A stretch of DNA of 64,000 bases, taken from NCBI GenBank assembly GCA_029962745.1, contig CM057153.1, positions 13,901,241 through 13,965,240 on the forward strand, written 5' to 3'. The stretch is from Echinometra lucunter (Eukaryota > Echinodermata > Echinoidea > Camarodonta > Echinometridae). This document shows, one piece after another, positions 12,401-20,611 of this stretch; position 1 is the first letter of the stretch, and each line of letters starts with the position of its first letter. Below the pieces are notes generated by a model. That model was given only the letters and a program-made list of their open reading frames with translations, did no database searches and was not told the origin of the DNA. Both the position numbers and the translations under genes were made by a program.

Positions 12401-13410
12401 TCTTCTTACTCCGCCTCCTCTTCATCTGCTCCTTCCTCTTCTTCTCCTTTTTTATTATTCTTGTTCTTGTTATTCTGCTGTTCTACTTCTTCTTTTCACT
12501 TCTATCTTTCTCTTCATCTTCTTCTTCCTACTTGATTTGTCTAGTCATCTTCTTATCTTTTTGACTTTATCATCCTCTTCTTTCTTATTTTCATTGTCCT
12601 TCTATTAAATGAAATAAACACAGAACTTGACTGAGACAACCTAAGGAAACTCTTCAGTTCCATTGCCAATTAGATTTTGCAACTATCACTGAAATGAAAA
12701 AGTGCAATTCTAACTTAGTCTTAGATTAATAATATGGTAGTACTAACGTTAGGCCCTAATAGAACTTGACTTAAGTTAACACTAAGTTGAACAAACTTAA
12801 CACTTACATTAAGACTAAGACTATATAACAGTTAACATGGTTAAAATCCCGGGGGGATATGTCTCATTGAAGCCTGTACATCATCTGCATAAACAAAAAC
12901 GTAGAAAAAGGGTCGTTTTTACAGCACCGGGCGGGGAACCCGGGGATCCAGTAGATCTAAGGGTATCAAAAACAGGTAAAATTAAAAAAAAGGGTATCAA
13001 AAACAGGTAAAATTAAAAAAAAGGGTATCAAAATCAGGAAAATCTGGGAAAGTGTTACTTAATTAGAAGATAATGATGCAATCCTTGCATAAAATCCCCA
13101 TTAAGGATATGAAAATCGTAGATGTAATACATTATTTCCGTCCTTCTTTAATCCCCGTTTAACTTGTTAGGGTGCTTTTCAGAAAGTGATTTACGCGGAT
13201 GATATAGGCTACGGGCCTCAATGAGACATTTCCCCCCGGGCCGGGCCCGGGGAATGCGGGTCATTGAGCAAAAAAAGAAAATTTACCTTTTGGGGCGACA
13301 AGAAACTCCTCTTTCTTCTTTAGCTCTACTCCTGAAGAACTTAAGAGAGGACGTCGATCTGAAGAGTCCTCGTTTGAAATAACATCAGTTTCGTGGATAT
13401 TTCCAGACAT
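3240..13410 (-). CDS. SLC17A5-like: SLC17 family anion transporter, sialin-like (10 exons, complete CDS)
   Basis: Coding exons, 5' to 3': 13287-13410, 10948-11135, 10086-10319, 8780-8867, 8087-8182, 6950-7074, 6259-6408, 4253-4385, 3800-4041 and 3240-3491. All introns are GT-AG with consistent phases, giving 543 residues plus stop; human sialin is about 495. The product is a 12-helix MFS transporter that would move organic anions with protons or sodium across lysosomal or vesicle membranes. Visible hallmarks are DRRPLL at 18-23 (acidic dileucine, as in sialin), [13 protein letters not shown] in TM1 with Arg67, four N-glycosylation sequons in the following loop, [12 protein letters not shown] between TM2 and TM3, [15 protein letters not shown], and [12 protein letters not shown]. 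An in-frame TGA lies 16 codons upstream of the ATG and supports the start. The dileucine favours sialin over vesicular glutamate transporters, but orthology needs a tree. The gene is divergent from Scribble. Confidence 0.92.
3800..4041 (-). CDS. SLC17A5-like: SLC17-like exon 9 (TM9-TM11)
   Basis: Encodes the block with [33 protein letters not shown] and [19 protein letters not shown], diagnostic for SLC17 proteins. TTTGCAG acceptor and CAG/GTGAGT donor; codon 460 closes it in phase 0. Confidence 0.94.
4253..4385 (-). CDS. SLC17A5-like: SLC17-like exon 8
   Basis: Encodes [20 protein letters not shown] then [24 protein letters not shown]; matches the G.L..LPYL…Q.AD.LR segment and the cytosolic loop before TM9. 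Ends in phase 1. Confidence 0.92.
4443..4856. mobile_element. Foldback MITE built of TTCGTTA-NN-CCGAA units
   Basis: Lies in SLC17 intron 8 to the right of exon 8. The left half repeats GGTTCGTTA.TCCGAA-type units and the right half is their reverse complement (TTCGGA.TAACGAACC). The ends GATGGGTGATGTTCGTTA and its imperfect complement (…TAACGAACTGTAACCATC) form the termini. No coding capacity. Confidence 0.7.
4884..5646. mobile_element. MITE with AGGTGTGT termini, split by a second element
   Basis: The left end AGGTGTGTCATCATCAGCT and the right end read in reverse (AGGTGTGTGTCCTCATCAGC) match, followed by (A)ACTTGAAGAATAGCC on both sides. The element at 5032-5373 sits inside it. TSD unresolved. 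Confidence 0.65.
5032..5373. mobile_element. MITE with CAGGGTTCATA termini and TATAGC target duplication
   Basis: CAGGGTTCATA opens and TATGAACCCTG closes the element. TATAGC directly flanks both sides (5026-5031 and 5374-5379). The interior is made of repeated 'CATGACTTTCC' and 'CCCTGACTTTCC' motifs. Elements with these ends and 'ATGGAAA/CAGGGA' interiors are widespread in animals (recalled). Confidence 0.75.
6259..6408 (-). CDS. SLC17A5-like: SLC17-like exon 7 (TM7)
   Basis: Exactly 50 codons (286-335). Contains [16 protein letters not shown] and [16 protein letters not shown], equal to the VPW…FYTLLT.LPTYMK block of the family. GAACAG acceptor and CAA/GTAAGT donor. Confidence 0.93.
6950..7074 (-). 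CDS. SLC17A5-like: SLC17-like exon 6 (TM6 end and central cytosolic loop)
   Basis: Encodes [20 protein letters not shown] then [21 protein letters not shown]. The '[11 protein letters not shown]' text is the SLC17 central-loop signature. TTTTGCAG acceptor and AAG/GTATGC donor; ends in phase 0 at codon 285. Confidence 0.92.
7673..7925 (-). repeat. Two tandem tRNA-derived SINE heads (131-bp spacing)
   Basis: In SLC17 intron 5. Read on the minus strand, each copy contains GGGGTTCAAATCCC (7706-7719 and 7837-7850), a near-perfect RNA polymerase III B box, and 30-45 nt upstream a GTCAAGTGTATAAG- or GTCTAGTAGATAAC-like A box (7748-7763 and 7876-7893). Both copies end in 'CAAAGTGTTG' and 'GACATTAAT' text. 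A tRNA fold is not obvious, so these are SINE heads or old tRNA pseudogenes. Confidence 0.6.
8087..8182 (-). CDS. SLC17A5-like: SLC17-like exon 5
   Basis: Encodes [20 protein letters not shown] then [12 protein letters not shown], a match to the TM5-TM6 region of sialins (…LGTVISLPLSG…VFYFFG). Phase 1 at both ends; TTTTAG acceptor and GTAAGA donor. Confidence 0.92.
8530..8640. repeat. Short inverted repeat in SLC17 intron 4
   Basis: 'TTTGGCGAAAGGCGCTAAATT' style text at about 8540 is mirrored by 'GAATTTAGCCTTTTGCCAAA' at 8613-8632, with a repeated AAATTCACGCTGTTAGCA motif between them. Probably a small MITE remnant. Confidence 0.45.
8780..8867 (-). CDS. SLC17A5-like: SLC17-like exon 4
   Basis: Encodes [20 protein letters not shown] then [10 protein letters not shown], the conserved SLC17 segment after TM4. 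Too short to appear as a long open frame, but both splice sites (TTTAG and CAG/GTAAGA) and the protein match are clear. Confidence 0.92.
9206..9930. mobile_element. Nested inverted-repeat elements in SLC17 intron 3
   Basis: Outer ends TGTTCACACATGGTGAA (9206) and TTCGCCATATGTGAACAG (about 9913-9930) are inverted repeats. Inside, 9223-9642 is a foldback made of short 'TTTGGTCTAAT' units on the left and 'ATTAGACCAAA' units on the right, ending in TAGACCAAGTGGC. A further AGCAGCAAACCC / GGGTTTGCTGCT pair spans about 9658-9958. No coding capacity. Confidence 0.6.
10086..10319 (-). CDS. SLC17A5-like: SLC17-like exon 3 (TM2-TM4)
   Basis: Codons 105-182, phase 0 at both ends. Begins [20 protein letters not shown] and includes [19 protein letters not shown] (MFS loop 2-3 motif) and [10 protein letters not shown], which joins GVTFPAM in the next exon. 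GTACCAG acceptor and GAG/GTCAGG donor. Confidence 0.93.
10948..11135 (-). CDS. SLC17A5-like: SLC17-like exon 2 (TM1 and glycosylated loop)
   Basis: Codons 42-104. TM1 ends in [13 protein letters not shown], the most conserved SLC17 signature. The loop after it carries four N-x-S/T sequons (NST, NTT, NET, NST), typical of the luminal loop 1 of this family. CTTAG acceptor and CAG/GTAAAA donor. Confidence 0.93.
11620..11745. repeat. Polypyrimidine (CTC/TTC)n tract in SLC17 intron 1
   Basis: A CTCCTCCTCCTCC and CTTCTT-rich run. The purine strand is the sense strand of the transporter transcript. Reading frames of poly-Leu/Ser here are spurious. Confidence 0.85.
11752..12100 (-). repeat. Interspersed repeat copy, uninterrupted ('empty site')
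   Basis: The reverse complement of this segment matches 38592-38655 plus 39503-39812 almost base for base, but without the 847-bp MITE that splits the second copy. The point of interruption is TAT at 12041-12043. Confidence 0.85.
12240..12600. repeat. Long (TTC)n-rich polypyrimidine tract in SLC17 intron 1
   Basis: About 360 bp almost free of purines, including an uninterrupted (TTC)n run near 12268-12298. On the transcript it is (GAA)n, a triplex-prone sequence class. The overlapping frames rich in Phe/Leu/Ser are artefacts. Confidence 0.9.
12848..13240. mobile_element. MITE with CCCGGGGGG termini
   Basis: The left end (CCCGGGGGGATATGTCTCAT) and the right end (ATGAGACATTTCCCCCCGGG) are inverted repeats of about 27 bp. 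A 31-bp unit beginning AGGGTATCAAAAACAGG is tandemly repeated inside (12959-13033). It lies 47 bp from SLC17 exon 1. Confidence 0.7.
13287..13410 (-). CDS. SLC17A5-like: SLC17-like exon 1 (N-terminal cytosolic tail)
   Basis: Starts at ATG 13408-13410 in an AAAATGT context and ends in phase 1 at a GTAAAT donor. It encodes residues 1-41, a polar acidic tail with DRRPLL at 18-23, a match to the [DE]xxxL[LI] lysosomal sorting signal. Confidence 0.9.
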
Positions 13411-14380
13411 TTTGAGGCCTGGCCCTGCAGCTAGACACAGCTTGGAAGAACCGTGTCAAATTGATCGGTGCTTTTGTACGTTTTTGGCCACTATGAATTT
13501 ACCGTCCATAATTATGTAGTTATCTATGGTCTCCTGGAGATTAAAAAAATAAGAAATACAATCGAGTAAACTGGAGTATTCATGAGTGTTCCCTGATCCA
13601 CCGGGGGGGGGGGGGGGGGGGTGGACTGACTGGTGTGACCACTTTTGCTCTCTCACCTTTCCTTAATATCTTTCATATATTGATTGGAAATGATAAATGT
13701 CTCATGATTTTTAAGAGAGTAATAAAAAGAGAGTAATAAAAGTGTGATAGGGTTCTAAGGCCAAAACCTAAATCCGGGCTTAAATCCTGGTTTCTCCCCC
13801 TCCTCCTTCCTCTTTATTCAATTCAATTGAAGACTTTATTTCAGACTCAACTGCACAAAGCAGATCGGTCAATAGATTGAAATGAAAAATATCAATCTGA
13901 GCACGTGACTGACAACTGAGGTGAAAGATTTCACTGGGCCCGTTATCCATCATTTTTTAAGAGGATCCAGATCAAATACAATATCATGCATTTCATTGCT
14001 TATGTAAATTACATTAAAAAGATACTTTGTGTTAAAATTTACCTAATAGCAATTTTATGTACAGTAAACATATCAAATTTACAACCCCTTCCTCCTTAAG
14101 TCCAAAGTATCTGTACCGGAAGGAATCAATTCCACTAGGCCCGTTATCCATATCATTTTATGAGGATCCAAAGGCTAACTTCCCATCTCCCTTTTGGAGA
14201 TTGGTGCTCCCTTCCCGGCCCACCGACCGTACTTGTAGGCCAAACTCCTGCTGGCAGAGTAAATTTTCACCTTCTCCCCGGTCTCTTTTAAGAATCGCAT
14301 TTGCCTATCTCCAAGTACCTTGGTAAAAATAACAAAATGGGACCTTACAATAATGATGAGGACCTTCAGTTCAGGGTGAC
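13411..14380. other. Upstream region of the SLC17 gene
   Basis: Contains the 5' leader and presumed promoter of the transporter. A poly(G) run lies at 13602-13621, and GCCCGTTATCCAT…GAGGATCCA recurs about 201 bp apart (13938 and 14139). No clear core promoter motif was identified. Confidence 0.4.
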
Positions 14381-14545
14381 CTGGGGAGCGTTTCATGAAA
14401 GGACTTGTCGGATGTTTTATCCGACAAAGTATGTTTTATCCGACAGTTGCCATAGTAACGATGCTTCTCAGCCAATCAAAATCAAGTAAAGATGTCACTG
14501 GATCTGACAACTTGTCAGACAACAAATGTTGATGAAACGCCCCAG
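14381..14545. mobile_element. 165-bp MITE, CTGGGGAGCGTTTCAT family, copy 1
   Basis: Ends CTGGGGAGCGTTTCATGAAA and GATGAAACGCCCCAG are inverted repeats. The body has TTGTCGGATGTTTTATCCGA and a 'CAGCCAATCAAAATCAAG' segment shared with copy 3 at 18404. It interrupts an older repeat (…CAGGGTGAC / ACGTCCCG…). Confidence 0.75.
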
Positions 14546-15732
14546 ACGTCCCGAATTTTAAGGGACAGTCCCGTATTTAATCCATTTGTCCCGCGTCCCG
14601 TATATCCCCGGGACGCCGTTTTGTCCCGTATTTCAAACTTACTGTTAAAATAGTGGAGTTTGTCAAAAGTAGATAAATGATAATTGCATGCATAAAATGA
14701 TTAGGCGGAAGCAGAAATTCACATGGTTTTTTGCTCGCTCGCTTCGCTCGCTCCTTAAGTTTTGAAAGTAGTGACCTGAGCAAACATAATACCCCCTCCC
14801 TGCTTTTGTCTTTATAATAGTAGAAATACACAAAGAAAAATACTTCATTAAACACAGAATCATGAGCCGGGGTGCTGAACTTCAATCAAGATCCCTATGC
14901 CTGGTCTAATGAATGGCTTGACATCTTCAGCGCTAATAAAGAGAACAATATTCAGCAATTTTGAAAGCGGATCCTTGACTTTATTATTAGAAAAGGTGGG
15001 GACGAAACAACTTAGAACCGGGCTTAGAACTCAAACCTCACTGTGAGTACCCACTTTAGTATCTCTTTTCACAAGAAGAGGCCACCCGTTGAATGACAAA
15101 GGAAAAAGTAAAATAATCAGCTAGAAATGGTGCAACCAACCTTATGTTGAAAATTTGATACCATTTCATGACCTTACCATGTAATACTGGCTTATATTGC
15201 AATACGAGTGCGGTGTGACCGAATGCTTCATTCCTTCAAAATTGATTAACCATAAATCAATCAACCATCCTCGAACACCTCTTAATCGTTTGAATAGATT
15301 AGGATCAAATCAAGAATCTATACGTAAAACACCTTCTACTGGAAGAGAAGCAGAAATAAGACTCAATACAAGAATCTAAACTTTTTTTCATAATAAGGAG
15401 GGGATTCCGTGTAGGTTGGCGTCAATTTTTAGAGATGCCAATGATGATTCTCATAAGTTTTGCTCGCTCACTGCGCTCGCTCACAATTTCACTTTTGTTT
15501 CTTGCCCTCTGAAGTCAAGGCCCAACAAATTCCCGTATTTCAGTAGTGGAAATCTGGTCACCCTGCTTCAGTTTTGTCCCATTTTCCAGAGAGTGATGTC
15601 AGATGATGTGCATACTGTACGTATTTCGAATACCAACAAGCATTATGATGAGCATGGAATCAGGATTCAATTTCTATATGTACCATTGAGGATACCATTA
15701 AATTACAATGCGTGTGAAAATAATGGTGGCGT
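14546..15732. other. Intergenic repeat-rich DNA
   Basis: An older inverted element appears to span this stretch: 'CAGGGTGAC' and 'GTCCCGTATTT' near 14365-14580 are echoed in reverse near 15525-15580 (AATTCCCGTATTTCAG, GGTCACCCTGCTTC). 'TCGCTCGCTTCGCTCGCTCC' at 14733 and a similar run at 15462 are also mirrored. No gene recognised. Confidence 0.45.
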
Positions 15733-15741
15733 GTTAAAGGT
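15733..15741. repeat. Left target-site duplication GTTAAAGGT
   Basis: Nine bases immediately outside the left terminus, identical to 25285-25293 outside the right terminus. Confidence 0.9.
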
Positions 15742-15950
15742 GGTTGAGACTATATTGGCGTGGATCCGGCAGATTCATTATTCATGAGCTTGGAAATCTC
15801 GTTCGGCCGGCCGATGACGTATGGCTCATTAATATTAACGCCTTGGAAATTGCGGGCGCGCGGAACAAGCCCAACGCACGTACGGTACACGTTATACGAA
15901 TTGCATGGTCACTTCTCCATTCATGATCATACATGTGCAGTTTATAACTG
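15742..15950 (+). repeat. Left unique cap of the foldback element (209 bp)
   Basis: Reverse complement of 25076-25284 with only a few substitutions, mostly around 15924-15938. Includes the NotI-like/CpG-rich stretch CGGCCGGCCGATGACG. The terminal 35 bp contain GGCGTGGATCCGGCAG, a relative of the monomer motif GGCGTAAATCCGGCAG. Confidence 0.92.
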
Positions 15951-16560
15951 GCGTAAATCCAGCATCTTTGGCGCAAATCCGGCAGTTTTTATGAAAATAA
16001 TCAGAATAATGCCAATGAACCCAAATCAAAGTGTTGGTTTGTCCAACCTTAATTGCAAAGACAGCATTGAACTAGTAAACCAGAATTTATTCATGAAAAA
16101 TAATTCAGAACGTGCATTTTAATTTCTCCCTTCATGTCAATGTACATAGAATTGGCGTAAATCCAGCATCTTTTTCGTAAATCCGGCAGTTTTTATGAAA
16201 ATAACCAAAATAATGACAATGAACCCAAATCAAAGTGTTAGTTTGTCCAACTTGATTACAAAGACAGCATTGAACTAGTCAAACAGAAATTATTCATGAA
16301 AATTAATTCACAACTTATATTTTAATTTCTCCCTTCATGTCAATCTGCATAGAACACTGGCGTAAATCCAGCATCTTTGGCGCAAATCCGGCAGTTTTTA
16401 TGGAAATAACCAAAATAATGACAATGAACCAAAATCAAAGTGTTAGTTTGTTCAACTTGGTTGCAAAGACAGCACTGGACTTGTAAAATTGAAATTATTC
16501 ATGAAAAATAGTTCACAACTTGCATTATAATTTTCTCCCGGCGTGTCCATGTAAATCCAG

Positions 16561-16736
16561 AAAATCAAAGGAAGAAGGAAAAAAGGAAAGAAAGAAAGGA
16601 GAAAGGGAAAGGAAGAAGGAGAAAGGGAATGAAAAAAGGAGAAAGGGGAGAAAGAAGAAGAGGGAGAGGGAAAAGAGGGAAAGGAGGAAAAAAAGAAGAA
16701 AGCAAAGGGAAACAAAAGAAATGAGGGAAAATTAAG
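16561..16736. repeat. Polypurine (GGAAA)n tract
   Basis: About 175 bp of almost pure A/G on the plus strand. Predicted Lys/Glu/Arg-rich and Phe/Pro-rich frames here are low-complexity artefacts. Confidence 0.9.
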
Positions 16737-16951
16737 TACCAAAACCCCAGAGTTTCCGGGGGGTCCACTCCCTGGACCCCCGCAGTGGCTTTCATCAGGG
16801 GCCCTAATCCAGAACCCTGGGCCCCACCGCTAAGGGCTTCGCAAAAGCAACTCGCGGTGCGGGCTCACCTCCGCATATTCTATTTCTATAGACTTAGTTA
16901 CCGGGAAATTTCGGCTCTGCCCCCCCCCCCCCCCCCCCCCCCCGCCGATAG

Positions 16952-17420
16952 CGTCTTTTTTTTCCCTACCGTTACTGCGTAAAATTGCAGAACTTCACTC
17001 AGGAAGCGACTTGTGCGAGAGGCTACACAGAACACACGCAGTGCTTATTAGGGTTAATAACTGCTTTTCGCCCGAAGCTTCGGGCGTCCATCAACCAACT
17101 ATCGCGGTGTCAGCTGCACTTCATACATGAACAATTCCATCCAAAACTATATAAACCTCTCATAATTCTCTACCACAAAGTATGAGTGACTTTTGAGATA
17201 GTTATTTTTCTTCAAATCTAGCTTACATTATGTGTACGCAGCTAGCCCATATCACATGCATTGCAAGCCGACGCGATCGACGAACTAAGTCCACGCGCAT
17301 GCGTAGTGCGGGTGTACTGCGTAAATCATATTCTCTATATTGATAATAGCCTCTCGCACTAGTCGCTTCCTGAGTGAAGTCCTGCAATTTTACGCAGTAA
17401 CGGTAGGGAAAAAAAAGACG
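16952..17420. mobile_element. Palindromic element with 71-bp inverted arms, nested in the left array
   Basis: Arm 16952-17023 (CGTCTTTTTTTTCCCTACCG, then TTACTGCGTAAAATTGCAG) is the near-exact reverse complement of 17350-17420. A TACCGGGAAATTT.GG.CTCTGCCCC motif flanks the region at about 16899 and 17791, so a larger nested insertion is likely. Confidence 0.8.
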
Positions 17421-17943
17421 CCCCCCGATAACAGGCAGAGAATGTAAGAGACCGGGAACAGACAACGAACAATTCAAAGAAAGGTCAGAGCTTCTTCGCT
17501 TCGCGCGGGAGGGGAAATCACCTTCCCTGCACCCTCCCCCTAGCATGCCTAGGGAGCGCCCTTTGCACTATGGTCCTCATAAAATGAAATCCTAGCTACA
17601 CCACTGATTCTAGACATGGGTGTTGCAAGAAAGTTGCAATCAATTGCAAATAATTGCTAATTTTGACACAACCATTCTGATTGGCTTAGGGTCTGCCCTT
17701 TTAAGAAGACATGCATGCAACAATGATTTTGATTGGCCAGTGACAATCAGTTGCAACTTGCAATCGATTGCAACTTTCTTGCAACACCCCTTACCGGGAA
17801 ATTTTGGGCTCTGCCCCCCCCCCCCCCCTGATAACAGGTACCTGTTACGCCCCTGCGTAAATCCAGCATCTTTGGCGCAATTCCGGCAGATTTTATTAAA
17901 ATAACCAAAATAATGACAATGAACTCAAATCAAAGGGTGACAA

Positions 17944-18205
17944 CCCACTTCACCGAAGGCCCGCGAGACCGAAAATAGCAAATTGTAATCTATAATGTAC
18001 ATCGCTCTGACTACCTGTGCCAGAAGGAAGTTAAAGGGCAGCGGAAAGTTTTACATTGAAGGTGTGGGACATCCGGAAACGAGGACCAAACAATCATGTC
18101 TAAAGGAGACATAATTATTTTATATACCGATATAGCACATTCATTTGTGATGAAGGAAAATACGATACGAGAAAAGTCGGCCTCGCGGGCCTTCGGTCAA
18201 GTAGG
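17944..18205. mobile_element. 262-bp MITE with ACCGAAGGCCCGCGAG termini
   Basis: The left 29 bp (CCCACTTCACCGAAGGCCCG…) match the reverse complement of the right 29 bp (…GGGCCTTCGGTCAAGTAGG) with 3 mismatches. Sits at the inner end of the left array. Confidence 0.75.
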
Positions 18206-18245
18206 CGGACCCCAGTCAGAGTTAGTTTGACCCGGTTTGACCAAC

Positions 18246-18391
18246 CTGGGGGGCGTTTCATGAAACAATTACTCGATGGTTTTCACGGACTAATTTGCTT
18301 TCAGGAAATCAGATGCGAGTATTTTCAGTGGCTTATAACATTTTTTGTCGGTGATTTTCACCGACAAAACTCTTCATGAAACGCTCCCCAG
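18246..18391. mobile_element. 146-bp MITE, CTGGGG.GCGTTTCAT family, copy 2
   Basis: CTGGGGGGCGTTTCATGAAA at the left and CATGAAACGCTCCCCAG at the right are inverted repeats. An internal TTTTGTCGGTGA / TCACCGACAAAA hairpin precedes the right end. Confidence 0.75.
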
Positions 18392-18403
18392 ATTGCAACT
18401 ACA

Positions 18404-18557
18404 GGGGAGCGTTTCATCAACAGTCTGACAAGTTGTCAGATGTGACATCTTTCCTTGATTTTGATTGGCTGAGAAGAATCGTTACTATGACAACTGTCGG
18501 ATAAAACAGACTTTGTCGGATAAAACATCCGACAATAAGTCCTTAACGCTGCCCCGC
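18404..18557. mobile_element. ~154-bp MITE, CTGGGG.GCGTTTCAT family, copy 3
   Basis: Opposite orientation to copy 1: starts GGGGAGCGTTTCATCAACA and carries the same GACAAGTTGTCAGAT, TTGATTTTGATTGGCTGAG and TTTGTCGGATAAAACATCCG segments. Its right end (AACGCTGCCCC) has decayed. Confidence 0.7.
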
Positions 18558-18917
18558 ATTGAACTATTAAAACAGAAATCATTCTGAAAATTGTCTTAAC
18601 TTTTCTATTATCTTTTATCTTATCTCAGTAAGATAATAGCTCGCTAGTATTATCTTAAATCGGTATTCTGAAAATTACATTAAGTCTGTAAGGACCACCC
18701 ATATATTATCTCTGACACGCCCAATCTTCTCTCGTTAAACAATCATTAAAGATTTTATATGAGTTCCTCAACCAATAGAAGTGTCCCTTATGTAATTAAT
18801 GTAAAACCATTATGATGCGCGTCGTTATCATTAACTATAGGCGTAATTTTATCTTGCGTGCATTGTGCGCTATCGTCTGCAACACTTATTTTTCAACTTT
18901 AACAAGCTCAAGAGAAA

Positions 18918-18918
<1 letters not shown>

Positions 18919-18978
<60 letters not shown>
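18919..18978. repeat. (GA)n microsatellite
   Basis: About 29 uninterrupted GA units, inside the foldback element's centre. Confidence 0.95.
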
Positions 18979-18982
<4 letters not shown>

Positions 18983-19239
18983 AATCCCGGGAAAGAAATA
19001 GAAAGCAGAAAGATATAAAGGACAAATAAAGCAAAGGACAAAATAATGAAGAGAGGAAGTGGAAGAATAAGAGAAAGGTAATGTTTTGTTTTGTAGCAAA
19101 GGTAATGATAAAAAATCAGGTGATTTCTAATTAGCCTACAAAGATCAAATAATTCAGAGAAAAGAATCTGTGAAGTATTTGGGCATCGAATTAACCAGCC
19201 AGGTTTCTTTTTTGTCTCTAGTATAGAATCTGTTATAGT

Positions 19240-20045
19240 AAAAAAAGGCCAACTCCCGTTTGAAATTTTTGTACAGATACCAAAATTGCATGAATTTACA
19301 TGCAAGGCGTATATTATGCTTTGCTCTTATTGACTATGTTTATTTGACTATGCTAACGCTACGTGGTATAATAATTTAGGCAAGTCAGATCAAAAGAAAC
19401 CCCAAATCGTTCAAAATATTCAAAATATGATGGTAAGATTCATTCATTGTTTAGGCCCAAGAACGCACGTTGGCTATAACGAGCTCTCAGCAGTCGGTTT
19501 CGTCAGTCAAAGATCAAAACAACTTATTCTGCGCCACGCATGCATAACTCGAGGGCAAATCATTATAATGGCCGCAATTTCAATCTTGTTACGACTTATA
19601 CAAGACATAGTCAATATAATTTTATCTTGCCCGAACGAGTAGGCATATTGGCAACTGCTTATAACGCAATTAAATACTGGAGTTCTCTCCCCAATGATAT
19701 TAAAGCAGTTGAAAACTACTCTGAAAGACTACTAAAAGAGTTCCTATCACTTGAGTCTAAGAAAAAAGAAACAAGTGACATAATTTACACAATAAATTGT
19801 ATATGCTTTAGACTTACAGATCAGTATTCTTTTCTCTAACTTACCGATATCATATGTATCATTTCGTTCTTTTGTGTTGATTTTTTGTTTCGTTTTAAAT
19901 GTGTTGCTGTTAAACTCTTGTAAATATGTTTCATTATGTATATAGAGCTAAATACTTACCAGCCACGTTACCAGCAGTCAAATTGTTGTTCTCTTTAGGA
20001 CCCCATTGTAAATAAGCTTTCGAGCTTTCATGGGTCATCCTGTCA
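19240..20045 (+). pseudogene. 5'-truncated non-LTR retrotransposon (CR1/L2-type), C-terminal end and 3'UTR
   Basis: From 19346 one frame reads DYANATWYNNLGKSDQKK, then VQNIQNMMVRFIHCLGPRTH and LSAVGFVSQRSKQLILRHA, the usual post-thumb region of LINE reverse transcriptases. After a frameshift near 19540-19560 the next frame gives YNGRNFNLV…FILPE…AIKYWSSLPNDIKAVENYSE, the conserved 'WNsLP..ik' end. The 3' part (GGACCCCATTGTAAATAAGC … CATGGGTCATCCTGTC) resembles CR1/L2 3'UTRs. The catalytic domain and endonuclease are missing. Confidence 0.8.
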
Positions 20046-20611
20046 AGCTTTAATGAAGAATCAGAGAAACAGAAGGCAAAGAATAAAGCAGTATAAAGAA
20101 AAAAACACTAATCATGTTAACAAATTAACAAGATAAAGATTACTCAAAATATCAACCAGCCCCCCCCCCCCTCCCCACCTCCCCCCAAACACTATATTTT
20201 CATAAAAACTGCCGGATTTGTGCCAAAGATGCTGGATTTACGCCAGTTCTATGTACATTGACAAGCAGGGAGAAATTAAAATGCAAGTTGTGAACTATTT
20301 TTCATGAATAATTTCTATTTTACTAGTCCAATGCTGTCTTTGCAACCAAGTTGAACAAACTAACACTTTGATTTGGGTTCATTGTCATTATTTTGGTTAT
20401 GTTCATAAAAACTGCCGGATTTACGCCAAAGATGCTGGATTTACGCCAGTTCTATGTACATTGACATGAAGGGAGAAATTAAAATACAAGTTGTGAACTA
20501 TTTTTCATGAATAATTTCTGTTTTACTAGTCCATTCCTGTCTTTGTAATCAAGTTGGACAAACTAACACTTTGATTTGGGTTCATTGTCATTATTTTGGT
20601 TATGTTCATAA

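Larger units (their letters stand above)
15951..17937 (+). repeat. Left monomer array of the foldback element, interrupted
   Basis: Monomers begin with GCGTAAATCCAGCATCTTTG at 15951, 16155 and 16360 (204-205 bp period) and again at about 17854. The stretch 16561-17853 is foreign DNA: a polypurine tract, a palindromic element and poly(C)-bearing debris. Confidence 0.85.

Noticed and set aside
12097..12564. 155-residue Phe/Leu-rich frame
   Set aside because: Lies wholly in the TTC-rich tract of SLC17 intron 1.
15760..16122. 120-residue frame present in both foldback arms (also 24904-25266) as a possible conserved protein
   Set aside because: It spans the cap and the first monomer, and is mirrored only because the arms are inverted DNA copies. 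It has no recognised domain, and overlapping frames on both strands are also open.
16556..17862. TAAATCCAG on both sides of the nested block as a 9-bp target duplication
   Set aside because: The left occurrence aligns better as a mutated TGTACATAGAA of the monomer, so the match may be coincidental.
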